Source of the DNA: Alistipes putredinis
GTDB taxonomy: Bacteria > Bacteroidota > Bacteroidia > Bacteroidales > Rikenellaceae
Reading direction: 5' to 3'
NCBI GenBank assembly: GCA_022009915.1
Contig: CP091730.1
Span: 1,116,001 to 1,180,000, forward strand
DNA: 64,000 nucleotides
Positions 10,067 to 20,326 of this stretch are shown piece after piece. The translations under genes and the position numbers were made by a program. Every line of letters begins with the position of its first letter. Positions within the stretch are counted from its first letter, which is position 1. A model generated the notes under the pieces. The model saw only the letters and a list, made by a program, of their open reading frames with translations, was not told where the DNA came from and did not search any database.

Positions 10067-12170
10067 CTAATCGTAGAACGACCACGAGAACCCTAACTTG
10101 AAAGCGAACGGATTGAGCGGATAGTGCAGAACCGAAAAATAGTTCCGACGTCCGAACAGATTCTCGTTCCAGTGTTGCGCTTTAAGCAGAATCCGCATGC
10201 GTTTCCATTTGGCACAGACGAATGCGTCGAGCATGACGTAATTGCCGAGCGTCTTCTCTCTCTGATTGTAGAACTGCGCCGTTGCGGGATTGTACCCGGG
10301 AGCGTAATACTCCGTATTGTAACGGCCGTCTACGCCCACCTGCATCCGCAGGACGTTCTTTACCACGTTGAACTCGTAGTAGTATGAGAGGAATGCGCTT
10401 GCCAGCGGAACCGGTGCAACTCTTTGATTGGTGCTCCATTGCAGCAATACCCGGTGGTTGAGATGAAGACCGCCTATGCCGACGTCTTCGCGCACGTACA
10501 GACCCGAAACGCTTACCGTACCGGACTCTTGGGCGGGGGCGGCATTCTCGTCGAAATAAATCCTGTCGGTGAGAATGCTCTGCTGCGCACCTATCTCCAT
10601 GCCGATGACGGGAGCTTTCAGCGATAGCTCTATTCGGGTTTCATTCTCCTTGTCGAAGGAGTTGTTCCACACGAAGTGGTTAGAGAAATATCGCTCTGTC
10701 CAATACCCGGGCGACCGCAGAGAGTAGTCGAACCGGCCCGACAGAGTGAGGGGTTTGTCCTTGATGAATATGCTTGCCGAGGCTTGGGCGCCGAAATCCA
10801 AATCGCCACTGCGGTATCCGAACGGATGCACCTTGATGTCGGCGCCCCAGTCGAAGTAGCGTTTTATGCGGCCCGAAGCCGAGCCGTAGGCGTAGTAGCT
10901 CACCTTGTTTTCACCCTTGCGACGGCCGTTCAGGTACTGGTTCATGGCGAACTGATAGTAGTGGTGCACGTCCACGCCCACGCCGCCGTTAATCTCGCCT
11001 ATCCAGCCGTCGCGGTTCCACGGCTGTATCTGCACAAAGACTTTGTTGGACAGCGAACTCTCGAATATGGAGTCGTTGCTCTGTGTGGGGTTGATGTACC
11101 AGTTCTCGTAGTAGTTGCGGCTCGTGCCCTCCATGTCCGTGTAGGTGGCGCCGTCGTAAGTGTCGGTGTATTTCTTGTACCATCGGTTGTACTCGAAGCT
11201 GTGGCCGATGAATACGGCAGGAAAATCGGCTATGGAGAAATCGTCTTCCGTCACCCTCCGCAGCGGAATGCCGAACGACTGTACCAGAAAAATAGGAGTT
11301 GTTCTTTATCTTGTTGCGGGCGTCGCTCAGGCGCATAGGGATGTTGGAGGCAATCTCGTAGTTGAGTATCGAGTCGGTTACGTCGCGGTCGTCCACAAGA
11401 CCGCCGTTCTCGCGGACGGATGCCATGTTGTAGATGTAGCCCGCATGAATGGAGTATTTCTTGCCGGTGTGCGAAAATCCGAGCGAGAGATTCTTTTCGC
11501 GCGTGCGCTGCCACGAGTATACGCCCCGCGCTCCGCGGCTCTTGTAATCGACGTTGAATCCGGTCGAGGGGTTTATGTTCTGGGCGTGGGTTGCCGCGAA
11601 GTCGTCTTCCAGATAGCGTTTCTGGCCGGAGGACATGTACATGAGGTGCGTGTACGGCTTCTTGACGTTGAAAAAGCGTGCGTTCTGCGGCGTGGTGAAA
11701 TAGACGCGGTAGGCATTTACGAACGAAAAGTCGCGGTTCTGCGGCCTTGCGGCATAGTTCAGCGGCAGGGAGGCTGCTCCGTAGTTGCCCAGATAGGCGT
11801 CTCCGACTCCGGTTTTCAGGTATGGATACTGGATATGATAGTCTGTGAGCGCAGTGTCTATCTGGCGCATTTCGATGTTGTTGATGCTGCTGTTCACGCT
11901 CCATGCGAAGTTGTTCTGCGAACGCACCGTGTCGCTGAAAAAGTAGCTTTCCAGCGGTCTTTTTATGCGCTGTTTCTTTTTCAGCGAATCCGGAACTTCC
12001 GGCTCCCCTTCGCTGCCTTCGCCGAAGAACGGGTTGCTGCCTATCGACCCGTTGTCGCCGGCATCCATGGAGCGGCTGCCGTTGAGGTTCTGCGCATGCG
12101 AGGCTGCCGGCACAAGGAAGAGCATTCCCAGTGTCAGAATGAACGCTATTTTGAAAAGGTCCGTCCGCAT
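10067..12170 (-). CDS. Putative outer-membrane porin (Porin_10 family)
   Basis: Large outer-membrane beta-barrel of about 700 residues, of the Bacteroidetes putative-porin family. The start at 12170 (MRTDLFKIAFILTLGMLFLV) gives a signal peptide ending near SHAQ. The body shows alternating strands rich in Tyr, Trp and Asn, for example SFVNAYRVYFTTPQNARFFN and WYINPTQSNDSIFESSLSN, and ends in the aromatic strand FAFKLGFSWSFYD, as expected of a barrel C-terminus. One extra A near 11287 breaks the frame between NNSYF and LVQSFGIPLRRVTEDDF. The transported substrate is unknown. The lytic transglycosylase gene follows in the same direction. Confidence 0.8.
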
Positions 12171-12228
12171 GCAGTCGAAAAAGCGTGGTTTAAGGCGCAA
12201 AGATAATACATTTTTATATAACGCGCCG

Positions 12229-12944
12229 TCAGGCCTTTGAGCTGACGCGCTTTACTGCGGCTCTGACGGCCGATATGGCGATGTAGAGTACTATGACGGC
12301 CGAAAACTCCGGCAGGTCCGGCAGCGATGACTATGACGGCCGATGCGGCGAGAAAGCAGTACCGCAGAGAGTTGTCATGCCAGCCCAAGTTGTGGAATTT
12401 GAGCGAGAACATTCTTACGGGGCATATCAGCAGCAGGGCCATGACCACTGCCGCCGCGAGCAGTATCTCCCCTTTGCGGAAGCAGCCCTACGCGAGATGC
12501 CGCATATCCCGCGCCTGCGAAAAACAGGGCGCATGCGGGGGTGGGCAGTCCCAGAAATTCGTCGTGCTGGGTCGTGTCGATGTTGAATCGGGCCAGACGC
12601 AATGCGGAGAATACGGCGATGACGACAACCGCGTAGCCCAGCGCGTCGGGCGCTCCCCCATACGGATTCGGCGTTTTTCGTACATGCTCAGGGCTATGGC
12701 CGAGGGCGCGACTCCGAAACTTACCATGTCCGCGAGCGAATCGAGCTGCACCCCGATTTCGGAGTACTGTCCGAGCAGACGGGCCGCCGCTCCGTCCATG
12801 AAGTCGAATGCGGCCGAGACTATCAGCAGCCAGAAGCATATTTCGAGCGGACGCCCCTGAACAGCGAACACGACTGCGAGCGAACCGCAAAACCAGATTG
12901 CAGAGAGTCAGGATATTGGGAACCGTAAATAGTCTTATTTTCAT
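12229..12944 (-). CDS. pssA: CDP-diacylglycerol-serine O-phosphatidyltransferase
   Basis: Membrane enzyme making phosphatidylserine, the precursor of phosphatidylethanolamine. It starts MKIRLFTVPNILTLCNL. The CDP-alcohol phosphatidyltransferase signature D-G-x2-A-R-x8-G-x3-D-x3-D is visible as FDFMDGAAARLLGQYSEIGVQ followed by LDSLADMVSFG. The gene is in four pieces, with breaks near 12870, 12655 and 12485; the last piece reads LLICPVRMFSLKFHNLGWHD and ends KRVSSKA at 12229. The corrected length of about 237 residues is normal. It diverges from manC with back-to-back promoters. Confidence 0.85.
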
Positions 12945-12963
12945 AATGCGTTTTTATCGCGTA

Positions 12964-12971
12964 CAAAGTTA
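12964..12971 (-). promoter_or_regulatory. Promoter of pssA (-7 element)
   Basis: Minus-strand TAACTTTG matches TAnnTTTG and lies 20 bases upstream of the pssA start. No clear TTTG is visible at the expected -33 spacing. Confidence 0.45.
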
Positions 12972-12994
12972 GCGTTTTTTTCGAAGAATATCAC

Positions 12995-13002
12995 TACATT
13001 TG
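12995..13002 (+). promoter_or_regulatory. Promoter of the mannose-1-phosphate guanylyltransferase gene
   Basis: TACATTTG matches the -7 consensus, with a T-rich stretch at the -33 position (12974-12981). It diverges from the pssA promoter only about 25 bases away, so the two genes share a compact control region. Confidence 0.55.
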
Positions 13003-13052
13003 TACATGCACGGTCCTGCGGGGGATGCCGGTGCAATGCAATATACAAACTC

Positions 13053-14126
13053 ATGAAAAGCAATAAATATTGTGTCATAATGGCCGGCGGCGTGGGCATC
13101 CGTTTCTGGCCTTTGAGCAGGCAGAGCATGCCGAAACAGTTTCTGGACATTCTCGGAACGGGCAAATCGTTCATCCGCATGACTTTTGAACGTTTCGCGC
13201 AAATCGTGCCGCCGGAAAATTTTCTTGTCGTCACCAATGCCGCTTACCGCGATTTGGTGTTGCAGCATATACCCGAAATAACGCCGAGGCAGATTCTTTG
13301 CGAGCCGGTGGGACGCAATACGGCTCCATGCATAGCCTATGCCGCTTTCCGTCTTATGGCAGAAGATCCGGACGGGGTGATGATAGTGGCTCCGTCCGAC
13401 CATCTGATTCTGGACGAACGCAGTTTCGTTACGGCCGTTTCCGAGTGCGTCGATTTCGCCGCCGCCTCGCATACCATAATGACCATAGGCATCGCGCCCA
13501 CGCGGCCGGATACGGGTTACGGATACATTCAGGTAAACGACCGCGAGGCCATAGGCAAGGTCAAGACCTTTACCGAAAAGCCGAACATGCAGATGGCGAG
13601 CGCATTCGTCGCCAGCGGCGAATTTTTCTGGAACTCCGGAATATTCGTGTGGGAGGTGCGCACGATAATGGACGCCCTGCGGCGGCATCTGCCGTGGCTG
13701 TTCGCCCAGTTCAGCTCGCATGCCGAGTGCTTCGGAACACAGGCCGAGGATGCAGTGATAGAGAGCATATATCCGGAGTGCAGGGCCGTTTCGATAGATT
13801 ACGGCGTAATCGAGAAGGCGGACAACGTGTACGTGCGTCCGAGCAGTTTCGGATGGAGCGACATGGGTACGTGGCATTCCCTGTATCAGACTTTGGACAA
13901 GGATGCGAACGGCAACGTGATGGACGGAGCGGGCATTGCGGAAGATACGTCGGGATGTTTGGTCAGAGTGCCTGAGGGTAAACTCGCGGTCATAGAGGGA
14001 CTGAAAGACTACATCGTCGTGGATACCGACGACGTGCTGCTCGTCTGTCCGCGGGAGCGCGAAGACGACATAAAGAAGTTCACCATGCGTCTGAAAGCGG
14101 ACGAAAAGGGAGACCGCTACCTGTAA
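13053..14126 (+). CDS. manC: Mannose-1-phosphate guanylyltransferase
   Basis: Makes GDP-mannose from mannose-1-phosphate and GTP, the donor for mannosylated or fucosylated surface glycans. The frame of 357 residues is intact. The nucleotidyltransferase signature is MAGGVGIRFWPLSRQSMPKQF near residues 10-30; also visible are EPVGRNTAPCIAYAA, APSDHLI, DTGYGYIQV and VKTFTEKP. The length fits the short form without a fused phosphomannose isomerase domain. It stands alone with its own promoter. The rhamnose operon at 27974 is a separate nucleotide-sugar pathway. Confidence 0.93.
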   Translation: MKSNKYCVIMAGGVGIRFWPLSRQSMPKQFLDILGTGKSFIRMTFERFAQIVPPENFLVVTNAAYRDLVLQHIPEITPRQILCEPVGRNTAPCIAYAAFRLMAEDPDGVMIVAPSDHLILDERSFVTAVSECVDFAAASHTIMTIGIAPTRPDTGYGYIQVNDREAIGKVKTFTEKPNMQMASAFVASGEFFWNSGIFVWEVRTIMDALRRHLPWLFAQFSSHAECFGTQAEDAVIESIYPECRAVSIDYGVIEKADNVYVRPSSFGWSDMGTWHSLYQTLDKDANGNVMDGAGIAEDTSGCLVRVPEGKLAVIEGLKDYIVVDTDDVLLVCPREREDDIKKFTMRLKADEKGDRYL

Positions 14127-14469
14127 ATCGGAAACACTCGGGCAATTCCTTTCTATTCGGAATCTCGGCCGTCTCCGGCGCGAGAGTGCAAGCTGCCACG
14201 GCAAACTGTCCGATGCGATAGAATCGCGCCGCGGAGCATGCGGTTGCGGGCGCGTTTTCTCTGCCTGCATCGGTTCTGCGCATCGGCTCGCACCCTGTCG
14301 ATATATGATAGCTGACAGGACAAGGCTTGAACCCCGAAAAGCCGAGATGAATTTAAGTTGCGTTGCTTTCGGCCAAAGCAAAGCAGTTAGCGGAAAGTTT
14401 GTACGGCGGTCTTGCGTGCCGCCGCCAATCGACGGAATGGATTCAGGCACAGGTGTGCTGTCCTATGCG
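14127..14469. other. Intergenic stretch without recognisable gene
   Basis: About 340 bases between the convergent manC and methyltransferase genes. I see no coding frame with family similarity, no RNA gene and no convincing terminator hairpin. Confidence 0.5.
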
Positions 14470-15252
14470 CTATTTCTTCCTTACGATATACAGTATCTCC
14501 CGACGCAGACCCCACAACCTCCGCTGCTGTTCGCTGAACGTTTCGGCGTAGTCGATTTGCTCCACTTCGAACCCTGCTTCCCGCAGGCGGTCGGCATAGT
14601 CGCGGCCGTAGTTGCGACGGTGGTCGTACTGCCCGAATATGCGGGTGCGCTCGGCGGGGTCGGTAATGGAGTCGTCCTCGAATGTCTTGTCCAGCGACAG
14701 GTCTACCGGCGAAAGCATCACGCCCCAGCCTTTCCCGCTGCGCATTACGCGATACATCTCGCGCATGGCCAGCCTGTCGTCCTGCACGTGTTCGAGTATA
14801 TGGTTGCAGAAAATCACGTCGAAACTCTCGTCTTCGAACGGCATGTGCTGCACGTCGAGTTTCACGTCTGCCAGAGGCGATTCGAGGTCGGCCGTGACGT
14901 AGCGCCCGCGGTCGGGGCCGGCATATATCTTTTTCGAGCTTGCGCATAAGACAGACCTCGGGTGCGATGTGCAGCAGGCTCGGGCTTGGAAGTCAGTAGG
15001 TCGGTCTCGCGCGAAAGATAGAGCCACAGCAGACGGTGGCGTTCGAGCGCAAAGGCAGCTCGGACACAGGGCGTCTTCGCGCGGGGTGACGTATCCGTAG
15101 GGCATGAACTTGCGGTACTTCGCGCCGCAGACCGGACACTGGCGTCCCCTGCCTCGGTACATAAGCCCAGCAGCGGGAACGGCCCATGAGGCTATGCGTT
15201 GCAGCACGGGCCGCGGCACGGCGCCGAGCATGAATTTAATCAGTCGTTTCAT
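14470..15252 (-). CDS. SAM-dependent class I methyltransferase with N-terminal zinc-ribbon-like Cys pairs
   Basis: The substrate is not recognised. The N-terminal 90 residues carry CPVCGAKYRKFMPYGY and CPSC, a possible zinc knuckle. The catalytic domain shows ADLESPLADVKLDVQHMPFEDESFDVIFCNHILEHVQDD; split for clarity, LDVQHMPFEDESFDVIF and CNHILEHVQDD are the motif II/III regions of Methyltransf_11 proteins. Between about 15055 and 14940 the written frame is out of phase; the corrected reading has LERHRLLWLYLSRETDLL and the motif I region. It starts at 15252, six bases before the end of xseB, so it may be in the xseAB transcript. Confidence 0.75.
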   Translation of the reverse strand: MKRLIKFMLGAVPRPVLQRIASWAVPAAGLMYRGRGRQCPVCGAKYRKFMPYGYVTPREDALCPSCLCARTPPSAVALSFARDRPTDFQARACCTSHPRSVLCASSKKIYAGPDRGRYVTADLESPLADVKLDVQHMPFEDESFDVIFCNHILEHVQDDRLAMREMYRVMRSGKGWGVMLSPVDLSLDKTFEDDSITDPAERTRIFGQYDHRRNYGRDYADRLREAGFEVEQIDYAETFSEQQRRLWGLRREILYIVRKK

Positions 15253-15257
15253 GGCCT

Positions 15258-15452
15258 TTATCGTTTGTCTTCGAGAATTTTGGCCACGTCCTTCTCGGCC
15301 TTGTTCAGGCGGCTTTTGCAGAATTTTATCAACTCCGTGGCACGTTTCACTTCGGCCGACAGACGGTCCACGTCCATGTCTCCGTTTTCGAATCCTGCGA
15401 GGATGGCCTCCACTTCGGCCATGGCCTCACTGTATGTTTTGCTTTTTTCCAT
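15258..15452 (-). CDS. xseB: Exodeoxyribonuclease VII small subunit
   Basis: Small helical subunit that joins XseA to degrade single-stranded DNA to oligonucleotides. The 64-residue frame MEKSKTYSEAMAEVEAILAG, FENGDMDVDRLSAEVKRATE, KFCKSRLNKAEKDVAKILE is a textbook XseB. It overlaps the end of xseA by 26 bases, the usual translational coupling. Confidence 0.95.
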   Translation of the reverse strand: MEKSKTYSEAMAEVEAILAGFENGDMDVDRLSAEVKRATELIKFCKSRLNKAEKDVAKILEDKR

Positions 15453-16758
15453 TGTCGGTGATTTGTGCCCGCAGTTTTCCGCGTGCGAGCGTTATGTCTA
15501 TGCTTTGTCCTATGCTGGTCCGAGAGGCGTCGTAAAGCGCTCCGCTCCCGTCTCTTACTATTGCGAATCCTAAGGAGAGGATGTTTTCGATGCGTCGTGC
15601 GGCGGTTTTCTGCTCGAATATCTCCATGCGCTGGCGCTCCCTGCCTATGTAAAGTTCTGCCGAGCTGCGAAGGCTTCGCTCGGCGGATTGCAGCGATGCG
15701 GCGCGGGCGGAAATAGACATTTGCGAAAGGCGTACCGTTTCTGACCAGAGCCTTTGAAGACGCAGTTCCAGACTGCGGGTGAGCTGTGAAGTCAGTATTT
15801 TGAGCTGCATCGCGGCGTTCCGTTCGCGTCGTGCGGCTGTGTCGAGTATCCGGCCGGCCGCATTTTTCAGGCTCTCCGACATTCTGTCGAGCCGTGCGTC
15901 CTGTTCGGCTGCGCGGTCGATGAGAAAGGCGGCTACCGCAGTCGGGGTTTTGAGCGCACGGAAAGCCACCATGTCGGCCACGCTCGTATCCTTGTCGTGC
16001 CCTATTCCAGTAAGCACGGGCAGCGGGAATTGAGCTACGTGGCTGCACAGCCGGTACGAATCGAAACAGGAGAGATCGCTCTGCGAACCTCCTCCGCGGA
16101 TTATCGCCACAGCGTCGAAGTCCTCGCTCCTGAACGCGATTTGTTCGAGTGCCGAAATTACCGATTGCTCGGCGCCGTGCCCCTGTACGAAGGCATCGAA
16201 AAAGCTCGATTCTGAAACGGTATGGACTGGCCTCCATTTGTTTGCGGAAGTCCTGAAAGCCTGCCGCCGTATTCGACGAAACGACCGCTATTCGCAGCGA
16301 GTCGGGTGCGAGCAGCGTTTCGCGGTTCATGTCGAACACACCCTCGTCGCGAAGACGGGCTATGGTTTGCAGTTTCTGCTGCTGCCAGTCGCCGAGAGTG
16401 TATGCCGGGTCGATGTCCAGCACAGTGAGCGAAAGGCCGTACAGCTGATGATAATTGATAGTGACTTTGAGCAGTACTTTCAGCCCCGCCGCAAGTTCGC
16501 TTCCGGTTTCGATTTTGAAATAGGAGGCTACCGTACCGAACCGCGAACGCCACAGGGTGGCGCTGCATCTGGCCAGAGGAATCGAGTCGGGACCTCCCTT
16601 TTCGACCAGCTCCATGTAGCAGTGTCCGGAGTAGGAGTTCACTTTCAGGCTCCGAGATTTCGGCCGACACCCACACCGGCAGCGGCAGAGCGTCGCAGAC
16701 GGCGTTTCGTATCTTCTGTTGGAGTTCGAGCAGGGAGACGTGGCTTTCGCTTTTTCAT
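15427..16758 (-). CDS. xseA: Exodeoxyribonuclease VII large subunit
   Basis: Catalytic subunit of exonuclease VII. The start at 16758 after correction reads MKSESHVSLLELQQKIRNAV, the N-terminal OB-fold. The core shows LKVNSYSGHCYMELVEKGG, IAVVSSNTAAGFQDF, the motif AIIRGGGSQSDLSCFD, and PVLTGIGHDKDTSVADMVA. Breaks occur near 16750 (extra A), 16648 (extra base after ISE) and 16203 (extra T). The C-terminal coiled region and LSLGFAIVRDGSG are intact. The corrected length of about 440 residues is normal. A minus-strand TACCTTTG at 16773-16766 lies unusually close to the ATG. Confidence 0.92.
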
Positions 16759-16802
16759 AGTTACGCAAAGGTAATAAAATGACGGTAAACCTGCTATCCG
16801 TT

Positions 16803-16833
16803 TTTGCGCTAGACGTATAAATTCGTATTTTTG
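16803..16833 (+). promoter_or_regulatory. Promoter of prfA
   Basis: TTTG at 16803-16806, a 19-base spacer and TATTTTTG at 16826-16833, a full match to the Bacteroidetes promoter pattern; the ATG follows at 16860. Confidence 0.65.
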
Positions 16834-16859
16834 CCGTAAAATAAACACGGTATACATTT

Positions 16860-17952
16860 ATGGCGGACAACATAATTCTCAGCAAAGCTCGACGGCCTGA
16901 AAGCCAAGTACGAGGACATAAGCAGGCAGATGACCGACCCCGACGTACTCTCGGACATGAAGCGTTTCGTGGCGCTGAACAAGGAGTACAAGGAGTTGCA
17001 GCCCATCATAGAGGCCAGCGAACAGTATCGCACTGCATACAACAATTTGCAGGAGGCCAAAGACGTGCTGGCCAACGAGAAGGACGAGGAGTTCCGCGAG
17101 ATGGCGAGGGCCGAAATCGCCGAACTCGAACCGCATCTGGAAAGTCTCGAAGAGCAGATAAAGCTGCTGCTCATACCCAAGGATCCGCAGGACGACAAAA
17201 ACGCCATACTCGAAATTCGCGGCGGTACGGGCGGCGACGAGGCGGCTATTTTCGCCGGCGACCTGCTCCGCATGTACACCCGCTATATCGAAAACCGCGG
17301 TTGGAAATACGAGATAAATTCCGAGAGCGAAGGTGCGGCGGGCGGCTACAAGGAGGTGGTGCTCAAAGTTTCGGGTACGGGCGTTTACGGAGTTCTCAAA
17401 TACGAGTCGGGCGTACATCGCGTCCAGCGCGTGCCGCAGACCGAAACACAGGGCCGCGTGCACACTTCGGCTGCATCGGTGGCGGTGCTTCCAGAGGCCG
17501 AGGAGTTCGACATCGAGCTGAACATGAACGACATCCGCAAGGATACGTTCTGCGCTTCGGGTCCGGGCGGTCAGAGCGTGAACACGACCTATTCGGCAAT
17601 CCGTCTGACGCATATCCCCACAGGTATAGTGGTGCAGTGTCAGGACCAGAAGTCGCAGCTCAAAAACTTCGACAAAGCTCTCGAAGAGCTTCGCACGCGC
17701 ATATTCAACCTCGAATACCAGAAGTATCTGGACGAGATTGCCTCCAAGCGCAAGACCATGGTGTCCACCGGCGACCGCAGTGCCAAAATTCGCACCTACA
17801 ACTATCCGCAGGGCCGTGTTACGGATCATCGCATCAACTACACGATATACAATCTGGCTGCTTTCATGGACGGCGATATTCAGGATTGCATAGATCATCT
17901 GGTGGTGGCCGAGAATGCCGAGAGGCTCAAAGAGAGCGAGGCTAAATTCTAA
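16860..17952 (+). CDS. prfA: Peptide chain release factor 1
   Basis: Recognises UAA and UAG stop codons and triggers peptide release. The catalytic GGQ motif is in SGPGGQSVNTTYSAIRLTHI. Other RF1 blocks are DEAAIFAGDLLRMYTRY and GVHRVQRVPQTETQGRVHTS. The stop-recognition region follows the usual N-terminal helix bundle. One extra A near 16885 puts the first residues out of frame; corrected, they read MADNIILSKLDGLKAKYEDI. The length of about 363 residues is typical. pyrF follows after 19 bases and is probably co-transcribed. Confidence 0.95.
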
Positions 17953-17971
17953 TATAGTGCGGCACACGAGT

Positions 17972-18799
17972 ATGACTTCGCAGCGAATTTTCGAAAACAT
18001 AATGGCCAAGCGCAGTTTTCTGTGCGTGGGCTTAGACACCGACGTGCGCAAAATCCCCGCTCACTTGCAGGGCGAGGATGCCGTTTTTACCTTCAACAAG
18101 GCTATAATAGACGCGACGGCTCCGTATGCGGTCTGCTTCAAGCCGAATCTGGCATTTTACGAGGAGCACGGAGCTCGCGGCATGGAGGATTTCGAGCGGA
18201 CGTGCCGCTACATAAGGGAGCGCTATCCGGATATATTCATAATCACCGATGCAAAACGCGGCGACATCGGCAACACCTCGGCAATGTACGCCCGTGCGTT
18301 TTTCGAGAGCGGCTTGGCCGATGCCGTGACTCTGTCGCCGTATATGGGGCTCGACACTGCGAAACCTTTCCTCGAATACGAGGGGCGGTGGGGCGTGCTG
18401 CTGGCTCTCACGTCGAATCCAAGCGCGGACGATTTCGAGACGGCGGCCATGCAGGACGGAAGGCCTCTGTACATTCATGTGCTCGAAAAATCGAAGGCAT
18501 GGGGTACGGAGGACAACATGATGTATGTCGTGGGTGCCACGCGGGCCGAGATGCTCGCGCAGGTCAGAGAGGTCGTGCCGCAGCATTTCCTGCTCGTTCC
18601 GGGCGTTGGCGCTCAGGGCGGCAGTTTGGAGGATGCGGCTCGATACGGCATGAACTCGCGCTGCGGTCTTCTGGTCAATTCGTCCAGAGGAATTATCTAC
18701 GCCTCTTCGGGCGAAGACTTCGCGGAAGCGGCTGCCTCTGCGGCACATGCGGTCCAGCAGCAGATGAGCGACCTTTTGGACAAGTACCTGAAAGGTTGA
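17972..18799 (+). CDS. pyrF: Orotidine 5'-phosphate decarboxylase
   Basis: Last step of UMP synthesis, decarboxylating OMP. It is the longer type-2 form of 275 residues: MTSQRIFENIMAKRSFLCVG, CFKPNLAFYEEHG, the catalytic TDAKRGDIGNTSAMYA, TLSPYMGLDT, and the phosphate-binding VPGVGAQGGSLEDA. The frame is intact. An upstream in-frame ATG at 17915 lies inside prfA and was not chosen. Confidence 0.95.
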   Translation: MTSQRIFENIMAKRSFLCVGLDTDVRKIPAHLQGEDAVFTFNKAIIDATAPYAVCFKPNLAFYEEHGARGMEDFERTCRYIRERYPDIFIITDAKRGDIGNTSAMYARAFFESGLADAVTLSPYMGLDTAKPFLEYEGRWGVLLALTSNPSADDFETAAMQDGRPLYIHVLEKSKAWGTEDNMMYVVGATRAEMLAQVREVVPQHFLLVPGVGAQGGSLEDAARYGMNSRCGLLVNSSRGIIYASSGEDFAEAAASAAHAVQQQMSDLLDKYLKG

Positions 18800-18835
18800 G
18801 CGGCCGAAATCGGCATGTATAGAACACCATATAAG

Positions 18836-18872
18836 ACAAGTCGGGAGGCGGTGCAAACGCTTCCCGACTTGT
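18836..18872. terminator. Bidirectional terminator between pyrF and the ZIP gene
   Basis: Perfect 11-base stem ACAAGTCGGGA / TCCCGACTTGT with a 15-base loop between two convergent genes. The flanks are only moderately T-rich. Confidence 0.6.
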
Positions 18873-18876
18873 ATGT

Positions 18877-19677
18877 TTACAGCAGTATCAGGGAGAATGC
18901 CATTACGGCCATGCCGGCCGCGACGCCGAAAATGGCGATGTGGTTTTCGCCGTATTGTCTTGCAGCCGGAAGCAGTTCGTCCAGCGAGATGAATACCATG
19001 ATGCCGGCTACTGCGGCGAAAGTGATGTTCAGAATCGTCGGCGTCAGGAACGGCATCAGTATGAGATATGCGATGACGGCTCCGAGCGGTTCGGCGAGCC
19101 CCGAGAGGAACGACAGGCAGAAAGCGCGTCGTCGGTTGCCTGTGGCTGCGTAAACGGGTACGGAGACGGCGATGCCTTCGGGGATATTGTGGATTGCCAC
19201 CGCGACTGCTATCGCGATGCCGGTCTGCGGCGATGAGATTGCCGACATGAACGTTGCTATACCTTCCGGAAAGTTATGTACGGTGATTGCTATGGCGGTG
19301 AGTATTCCCACACGGTGCATCTTGTGGTGATGACGCGAATCGTCCGTCAGCTCTTCCACGGAGTGCAACTCGTGCGGGTTTTCGGCTTCGGGGACCAGTC
19401 GGTCTATGAGGGCCGAGAGGGCCATGCCGCCGAAAAACGACAGGGCGGTTATGGTTTCGCCTAATTTTTGACCGTGCAGCTCGGTCAGTCCGAGACGGGC
19501 CGAAAAGAGTATCTCCATGAAAGAGATGTATATCATCACGCCGGCCGACAGCCCTAAGGAGAAGGATATGAACCGGTGGTTCGTGCTCTTGGAAAACAGC
19601 GCTATCAGGCTGCCGATGCCGGTTGCCAGACCTGCGAAAAGCGACAGGGCCAATGCGTATGTTACCTGTGAGGACAT
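18877..19677 (-). CDS. ZIP family divalent metal transporter (ZupT-like)
   Basis: Inner-membrane importer of zinc or other divalent metals. The 266-residue intact frame has eight hydrophobic segments. The key helices hold the metal-site motifs ITVHNFPEGIATFMSA and AIHNIPEGIAVSVPVYAAT, and a His-rich cytoplasmic loop (DDSRHHHKMHRV) lies between segments III and IV, all ZIP hallmarks. The start at 19677 overlaps the written end of purE by 16 bases, suggesting a shared transcript. The metal specificity is not visible. Confidence 0.92.
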   Translation of the reverse strand: MSSQVTYALALSLFAGLATGIGSLIALFSKSTNHRFISFSLGLSAGVMIYISFMEILFSARLGLTELHGQKLGETITALSFFGGMALSALIDRLVPEAENPHELHSVEELTDDSRHHHKMHRVGILTAIAITVHNFPEGIATFMSAISSPQTGIAIAVAVAIHNIPEGIAVSVPVYAATGNRRRAFCLSFLSGLAEPLGAVIAYLILMPFLTPTILNITFAAVAGIMVFISLDELLPAARQYGENHIAIFGVAAGMAVMAFSLILL

Positions 19678-20221
19678 GTCTGCGTGCGCTCGCTTATCGG
19701 AATAGTCAATTTACCTTCATCGGACGCTCGATTTTTCGAGAGTTCGAGGTTGGCCTTTTCGATTTTTGCCGCCAGCTCGGCCTTGTATCCGACGATTTTC
19801 TCTGCCAGTGCCTTGTCGGCCGTGGCCATAATCTGACATGCAAGAATCGCCGCATTCTGCGCTCCGTTCATGGCTACCGTGGCGACAGGTATGCCCGAGG
19901 GCATTTGCAGAATGGAGAGAATCGAATCCCAGCCGTCGATTGAATTGGACGATTTGATAGGAACGCCTATGACGGGCAGCAGGGGTGCTTGCCGCGATTA
20001 CTCCGGGCAGGTGGGCCGCTCCGCCGGCTCCGGCGATGATGACTTCGATTCCGCGTCCGGCGGCCTCGGCGGCGAATTTGGCCACCAGGCTCGGGAGTGC
20101 GGTGGGCCGACAGAGCCAAGATTTCGTATGGAACCTGCATCGAGTCGAGGAATTTGGCGGCGGCTTCCATTATCGGCATGTCCGAAGTGGAGCCCATGAT
20201 TATGCTTACGCGTGCTTTCAT
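19662..20221 (-). CDS. purE: N5-carboxyaminoimidazole ribonucleotide mutase
   Basis: Converts N5-CAIR to CAIR in purine synthesis. The start at 20221 gives MKARVSIIMGSTSDMPIMEA, then PYEILALSAHRTPE, IEVIIAGAGGAAHLPGVIAA, LPVIGVPIKSSNSIDGWDSI and SILQMPSGIPVATVAMNGAQNA. Breaks lie near 20105 and 19983. The written end at 19662 is about 15 residues longer than usual. One A fewer in the run near 19733 would give an end KIERPMKVN at about 19706, clear of the ZIP start. The frame is on the opposite strand to hpt. Confidence 0.92.
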
Positions 20222-20253
20222 AGATATTTTTTTGTCGGAAAGAAAACTTCTTA

Positions 20254-20271
20254 TTAACTTCGCAAAGTTAA
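20254..20271 (-). promoter_or_regulatory. purE promoter inside an inverted repeat
   Basis: Minus-strand TAACTTTG at 20270-20263 matches the -7 consensus. It is part of an inverted repeat with 7-base arms (TTAACTT / AAGTTAA), so it could also be an operator. A GCCCC-TTTTT-GGGGC hairpin lies further on at about 20289-20305 in the hpt leader. Confidence 0.45.
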
Positions 20272-20326
20272 ATCTTTTTACGGATAAATGCCCCTTTTTC
20301 GGGGCGCATAAAAAAATAGATAAACT

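Noticed and set aside
16766..16773. xseA promoter (minus-strand TACCTTTG)
   Set aside because: It lies only about eight bases from the start codon, which would make a leaderless mRNA; not strong enough to list as a feature.
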